Below are positions 42,502 through 46,307 of a stretch of 46,307 nucleotides of DNA, piece by piece (within the stretch, counting starts at the first letter, position 1; each line of letters starts with the position of its first letter). The notes under the pieces were generated by a model. The model saw nothing but the letters and a program-made list of their open reading frames with translations, was not told the origin of the DNA and did not search any database. The stretch comes from Leptolyngbya sp. ES-bin-22 (GTDB lineage: Bacteria > Cyanobacteriota > Cyanobacteriia > Leptolyngbyales > Leptolyngbyaceae), in NCBI GenBank assembly GCA_014380065.1, contig JACMKO010000031.1:1-46307 (forward strand), in the 5' to 3' direction. The translations under genes were made by a program, and so were the position numbers.

Positions 42502-43722
42502 TCAAGCATCATCCAGCGCAGCAATACCAGGCAATTCTTTACCTTCCAGCAGTTCCAGGCTGGCACCGCCGCCTGTGGAAATGTGGCTCATCTGGTCGGC
42601 AACGCCCACTTTTTCGACGGCTGCAACCGAATCACCGCCACCAATGATGGTTGTAGTGCCCGTTTTGGTGAGGTCTGCGAGGGTGCGCGCGATCGCCTCT
42701 GTACCCATAGCAAACTGGTCAAACTCAAACACACCCATCGGACCATTCCAGATCACCGATTTGCAGGTGGAAAGGGCATCCTGGAAAACTTTTATCGAGT
42801 CAGGACCAATATCCAAGCCCATCCAGCCATCGGGAATATTTTCAACGCTGACGGTTCGAGCATTCGCGTCGGCAGCAAAATTGTCCGCCACCACCACGTC
42901 AGTGGGAAGGAGAAGATCAACGCCTTTCTCTTTGGCTTTGGCTTCCAGCACTTTTGCCAGTTCCAGCTTGTCTTCTTCGACGAGGGACTTGCCCACGCTC
43001 AGACCACGCGCTTTGTAGAAGGTGAAAATCATGCCGCCGCCGATCAGCAGTTTGTCTACTTTATCCAGCAGGGTTTCGATGACGGTGATCTTGCTGGAAA
43101 CTTTGGAGCCGCCAACGATCGCCGCAAGGGGACGCTGCGGGTGTTCGATCGCGTCCTGCAAAAATTGCAGTTCTTTCTCAATCAAAAAGCCAGCGACTGA
43201 CGGCTTGAGATAATGCGTGACACCTTCCGTTGAAGCATGGGCGCGGTGTGCCGTGCCGAACGCATCGTTCACATACAAATCAGCGACTGCTGCCAGTTGC
43301 TTCGCGAAAGCGGGATCGTTTTTCTCTTCACCGGGATGGAACCGGACGTTTTCTAACAGCAGCACGTCGCCATTGCTTAGCTCAGCGACTTTAGCCGCTA
43401 CATCGTCGCCAATGCAATCATCCGTTTTGACCACAGGCTTGTCCAACAATGTAGACAACCGATCGGCAACAGGTGTCAGGCGAAACTTATCCGAGACGCG
43501 AGCGGCATAATCATCGCCTTTGGGTCGTCCAAAATGGCTTGCCAAAATGACCTTCGCGCCTTTGGTGGTGAGGTGCTGAATCGTCGGCAAAGCAGCACGG
43601 ATGCGCGTATCGTCTGTAATCTTGCCTTGATCGTCTAAAGGAACGTTAAAATCTACCCGCACGAGGACGCGCTTACCGGACAAATCAGAGGATGATAAAC
43701 TGGCTAGAGTCTTCTTAGGCAC
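42502..43722 (-). CDS. pgk: Phosphoglycerate kinase
   Basis: A 406-residue PGK, which interconverts 1,3-bisphosphoglycerate + ADP and 3-phosphoglycerate + ATP in glycolysis and the Calvin cycle. Motifs include [12 protein letters not shown] near residue 20, [30 protein letters not shown] and the C-terminal [10 protein letters not shown]. The start is GTG at 43722, with AGGAGG about 9 nt upstream, so the rare start is well supported. It is divergent from the universal stress gene across a 68-bp spacer. Confidence 0.97.
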   Translation of the reverse strand: MPKKTLASLSSSDLSGKRVLVRVDFNVPLDDQGKITDDTRIRAALPTIQHLTTKGAKVILASHFGRPKGDDYAARVSDKFRLTPVADRLSTLLDKPVVKTDDCIGDDVAAKVAELSNGDVLLLENVRFHPGEEKNDPAFAKQLAAVADLYVNDAFGTAHRAHASTEGVTHYLKPSVAGFLIEKELQFLQDAIEHPQRPLAAIVGGSKVSSKITVIETLLDKVDKLLIGGGMIFTFYKARGLSVGKSLVEEDKLELAKVLEAKAKEKGVDLLLPTDVVVADNFAADANARTVSVENIPDGWMGLDIGPDSIKVFQDALSTCKSVIWNGPMGVFEFDQFAMGTEAIARTLADLTKTGTTTIIGGGDSVAAVEKVGVADQMSHISTGGGASLELLEGKELPGIAALDDA

Positions 43723-43759
43723 CGAGAAAACCTCCTAAATGAGTCTTTTTACCTATTGT

Positions 43760-43780
43760 ACCGAAGGACGTACCTTCGGT
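43760..43780. promoter_or_regulatory. Perfect hairpin in the pgk/usp divergent spacer
   Basis: ACCGAAGG (43760-43767) and CCTTCGGT (43773-43780) form a perfect 8-bp inverted repeat around ACGTA. It lies 10 bp before the usp ATG and 38 bp before the pgk GTG, a good place for a shared operator or a leader hairpin of the usp mRNA. No T-run follows. Confidence 0.5.
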
Positions 43781-43790
43781 CTTGAATACC

Positions 43791-44195
43791 ATGTTTAAGA
43801 CTGTACTTTTTCCGATCGACCGTAGCCGTGAATCGCAACAAGCGGCCGAAACCGTTGCTGGCGTTGTTAAAATCCACAACAGCCGCTTGATTCTGCTCTC
43901 AGTTGTCGAACCGCCTGCCGAAGATGGCACCGAGGATGCGATGACCTCACCAGAGGCGATCGCTGAACTGTTGCTTGCTGCTAAGTCTCTGTTTTCGCAG
44001 CAGGGCATTGAGGCAGACGTGATCGAGCGCGAAGGTAAACCTGCTTTTACCATCTGTGACGTTGCCGATGAAGTCGATGCCGATTTAATCGTCATGGGCT
44101 GTCGAGGGCTGGGGCTGACCGATGAAGGCGTTTCCGATAGCGTCACCAATCGTGTGATCAATCTGTCGCCGTGCCCGGTGCTAATTGTGCCATAA
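43791..44195 (+). CDS. Universal stress protein, UspA family
   Basis: A 134-residue Usp from the ATG at 43791; a TTG three codons earlier is less likely. It starts F-K-T-V-L-F-P-I-D-R-S-R-E and ends M-G-C-R-G-L-G-L then V-S-D-S-V-T-N-R-V-I-N-L-S-P-C-P-V-L-I-V-P. The G-x2-G-x(9)-S pattern is the ATP-binding type. Usp proteins bind nucleotide and aid survival under stress; partners are unknown. The gene ends 28 bp before a Uma2 nuclease gene on the same strand. Confidence 0.92.
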   Translation: MFKTVLFPIDRSRESQQAAETVAGVVKIHNSRLILLSVVEPPAEDGTEDAMTSPEAIAELLLAAKSLFSQQGIEADVIEREGKPAFTICDVADEVDADLIVMGCRGLGLTDEGVSDSVTNRVINLSPCPVLIVP

Positions 44196-44222
44196 AGAAA
44201 GTTGTGCCTTAACGAGGGAGCG

Positions 44223-44786
44223 ATGGTCGCCAATTTCAAAACGTTGACCCCGCAAGCGTACCTGGACTGGGAGCAAGGACAGGAACTTCGCTACGAGTAT
44301 GTCAACGGTGAAGTCTTCGCCATGACAGGCGGCACCATTCCTCATGGCACGATCGCGCTAAACCTTGCGACAGCGCTGAAGCCGCATCTCCGAGGTGGTA
44401 CCTGCCGCGTATTTAACTCTGATATTAAGGTTGGCATCACAGAAAATGGACCCTTTCACTACCCCGATCTATCGGTAAGCTGTGATGAGCGCGATCGAGC
44501 AGCGATGCAATTTCTTTTGCATCCTTGCCTCATTGTGGAAGTGCTTTCACCGACCACTGAGGCATACGATCGAGGTGGAAAATTCGCCCACTATCGCCAA
44601 ATCAAAACGCTTCGAGACTATGTACTGATTAATGTCGATCAGGTTAGCGTGGAGTGCTTTCGACTGAATGCAGCAGGTAAATGGGAATTAACTCACTCTT
44701 TGGCAGGGGATGACATTGAACTAACAAGCGTTAGTTTTCAGTGCCCGATCGCGCTGCTTTACGAGGATGTGCCCTTTCATGGCTAA
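44223..44786 (+). CDS. Uma2 family (DUF820) endonuclease-like protein
   Basis: A 187-residue protein from the ATG at 44223, with GAGGGAG just upstream; an upstream in-frame start is not supported. It has the Uma2 pattern: Y-L-D-W-E near the N-terminus, Y-E-Y-V-N-G-E-V, and then the PD-(D/E)xK core as P-D-L-S-V, L-I-V-E-V-L-S-P-T-T and D-R-G-G-K-F. The family is greatly expanded in cyanobacteria and has a restriction-endonuclease fold; its biological target is unknown. It may share a transcript with usp. Confidence 0.9.
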   Translation: MVANFKTLTPQAYLDWEQGQELRYEYVNGEVFAMTGGTIPHGTIALNLATALKPHLRGGTCRVFNSDIKVGITENGPFHYPDLSVSCDERDRAAMQFLLHPCLIVEVLSPTTEAYDRGGKFAHYRQIKTLRDYVLINVDQVSVECFRLNAAGKWELTHSLAGDDIELTSVSFQCPIALLYEDVPFHG

Positions 44787-44907
44787 CATGCCCAGACTTG
44801 CTCGATTCAGTCCCGCAAGTTGATCTCAGGCAGAGAAAACCGCGTGAGTCAGCTACGATCGCTAGAGCGAATGTAATTCCTTCCTCAACGTTTGTGCTGT
44901 ACTTCTC

Positions 44908-45750
44908 ATGACTACGCCTCCCATCCAGTGGTATCCCGGTCACATTGCCAAAGCCGAAAAAGCGCTGATGGAGCAGTTGAAGCGTGTCGATGTCGTACTG
45001 GAAGTGCGCGATGCGCGGATTCCACTTTCGACAGAGCATCCTCAAGTGCAGCAATGGTTGGGCACGAAGGGTCGTGTGCTGGTCATGAATCGCATTGATA
45101 TGATTCCGCTCCAGGCACGGCAGCAGTGGATTGAGTGGTTTCGATCGCAGGGCGAGGAACCGTATTTTACCGATGCTCAACATGGGAAAGGCATTGAAAC
45201 TGTGTTGCACGCCGCTCAAGCAGCCGGAGAGCAGATGAACCAACGCAGGCGCGATCGTGGCATGTTGCCCCGCCCCGTGCGTGCAGTTGTCATTGGGTTT
45301 CCCAATGTCGGTAAGTCAGCGCTCATCAACCGTTTGCTGAATCGGCGGGTTGTCGATAGTGCCCGTCGTGCCGGAATCACAAAGCAATTGCGCTGGGTCA
45401 GAATTTCCGACCAAATTGAACTGCTGGATGCGCCTGGTGTATTGCCATCCCGCCTGACGGATCAGGAGGCTGCACTCAAGCTGGCAATTTGTGACGACAT
45501 TGGCGAAGCCGCCTATGACAATCAGCGAGTTGCCGCCGCGCTAGTGGATATTTTGAAGGAACTGGAGGTCGAGACGGCACTGCGATCGCGCTATGACTTC
45601 GATGCCCAACCACTAACGGGTGAAAGCTATTTGCATGAACTTGCTGTTTATCGTCATCAGGGTGATGTAGAGCGCACAGCACGGCAATTGTTGAATGATT
45701 TTCGTACCGGAGTGTTGGGCGCGATCGCGCTAGAGTATCCGCCGCTGTAA
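44908..45750 (+). CDS. rbgA: Ribosome biogenesis GTPase RbgA/YlqF
   Basis: A 280-residue circularly permuted GTPase. The N-terminus is W-Y-P-G-H-I-A-K-A. Motif G4 (M-N-R-I-D-M) comes before G1 (G-F-P-N-V-G-K-S-A) and G3 (D-A-P-G-V), the permuted order of the YlqF/RbgA family. It acts in late assembly of the 50S subunit. In this G4 the usual N-K-x-D reads N-R-I-D, a mild variation. The ATG at 44908 is at the conserved N-terminus. It stands alone, 121 bp after the Uma2 gene. Confidence 0.94.
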   Translation: MTTPPIQWYPGHIAKAEKALMEQLKRVDVVLEVRDARIPLSTEHPQVQQWLGTKGRVLVMNRIDMIPLQARQQWIEWFRSQGEEPYFTDAQHGKGIETVLHAAQAAGEQMNQRRRDRGMLPRPVRAVVIGFPNVGKSALINRLLNRRVVDSARRAGITKQLRWVRISDQIELLDAPGVLPSRLTDQEAALKLAICDDIGEAAYDNQRVAAALVDILKELEVETALRSRYDFDAQPLTGESYLHELAVYRHQGDVERTARQLLNDFRTGVLGAIALEYPPL

Positions 45751-46307
45751 CGAACAGACTCAACATCGAATACCTGTGAAAAGATCAGACGCATATGGCT
45801 ATCAGCGGTCAATAAAGTATCAAGTGATGATTACTGGCGCGTTGCTGATAATTGCTTGGGGACTCAGTAGAAGCCCTCAACTAGACTGACACGCTCTTAA
45901 AGCTGACCACTAACGGCTGATCGCTTTAAGCTGTTCATCATTCAAGCTGGGTATTTAGGAGGCTGAAACCCTTTACTGGCTTAGATCGCTTTGAAAATTT
46001 AAGTGCATAACAGCTTAACGGCTGATCGTTTTAAGCCCATTCAACATGCTCAACTTAATTCCATCCACTCATTTAACAGATAGATTTCTTGATAGTTGAG
46101 AAGTTTATAGATTATCGAATCATCTTTATTTACTCTTTACAGAAAATCTCCTGACCTTCAGTATGATTATGCAGAAAGCTCTTTGCTAACATCGTTTCGT
46201 CATCGTTTTTTAAGCTTCAAACACATCGTATAGGTACCTCTACTTGTGTACTTTTGAGCCTTCACACAATTCATATCAGAATTGAAAGTGGGTTCTAGAA
46301 CGCTCTC
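45751..46307. other. Non-coding end of the window with a direct repeat
   Basis: No gene is visible in the last 557 bp. TAACGGCTGATCGCTTTAAGC at 45911-45931 recurs at 46016-46036 with a single change (C to T), a 21-bp direct repeat with a 105-bp period. The right 230 bp are A/T-rich and may be an upstream region of a gene beyond the window. Confidence 0.5.
45911..46036 (+). repeat. 21-bp direct repeat, two copies 105 bp apart
   Basis: The two copies (45911-45931 and 46016-46036) match at 20 of 21 positions. The DNA between is not duplicated. They could be binding sites for one regulator or remains of a deletion-prone repeat. Confidence 0.6.

Overview
The window is chromosomal DNA from a cyanobacterium. 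The octamer GCGATCGC (HIP1) and its core CGATCG are scattered densely through genes and spacers. The gene set is also cyanobacterial: a three-domain ribosomal protein S1 of about 324 residues, NrdR next to rps1 and metK, a CyaC-type adenylate cyclase, a plant-type ferredoxin, a MuiA-like protein and a DevBCA-like exporter. The repeat-rich spacers suggest a large-genome, probably filamentous (Leptolyngbya-like) organism, but that placement is a guess. I see no tRNA, rRNA, CRISPR array, prophage or intact insertion sequence.

Layout. 805-7668: a long TPR protein, a small DUF6884-like protein, a probable transposase relic, a GT2-GtrA glycosyltransferase, a MuiA/DUF4139 protein and an exported TPR protein. 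7864-11884 (minus): an unknown protein behind a 1159-residue CyaC-like sensor kinase/adenylate cyclase. 11885-13052: a long non-coding stretch full of hairpins. 13053-17665: the housekeeping block nrdR, rps1, a HAD phosphatase and metK. 17813-21845: a 5'-truncated abortive-infection-like gene, tex, and a MntA-HepT toxin-antitoxin pair. 21991-28421 (minus): pcrA, then CheB, CheR-PAS and a PAS histidine kinase, which form a split chemosensory module. 28782-34272: a CNNM/DUF21 membrane protein, then a minus-strand cluster of MarR/GbsR regulator, HlyD adaptor, MacB-like permease and ATPase. 34677-40973: a disordered-headed unknown protein, a DUF39 homocysteine-biosynthesis protein, a UbiH-type flavin hydroxylase, three very small membrane or exported proteins, and an aminotransferase. 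41092-45750: a TVP38/DedA-like protein, ferredoxin, pgk, a universal stress protein, a Uma2 nuclease and an RbgA/YlqF GTPase.

How the genes work together. Several encode S-adenosylmethionine and sulfur amino-acid steps (metK, DUF39), translation (rps1, rbgA) and dNTP control (nrdR). Signalling is prominent: CyaC makes cAMP from phosphorelay input, and the CheB/CheR/PAS-kinase trio may form a non-flagellar sensory complex. The MarR gene and the HlyD/permease/ATPase genes look like one regulated export operon with an operator-like set of half-sites upstream.

The most unusual non-genic features are: (i) two copies of a 108-bp MITE-like element with imperfect terminal inverted repeats, whose only two differences are a compensatory base-pair change in the central hairpin; (ii) a segment upstream of nrdR with mutually exclusive 8-bp pairings; (iii) a 46-nt perfect hairpin before rps1; and (iv) an rps1 leader with extra Shine-Dalgarno-like sites and an overlapping short ORF.
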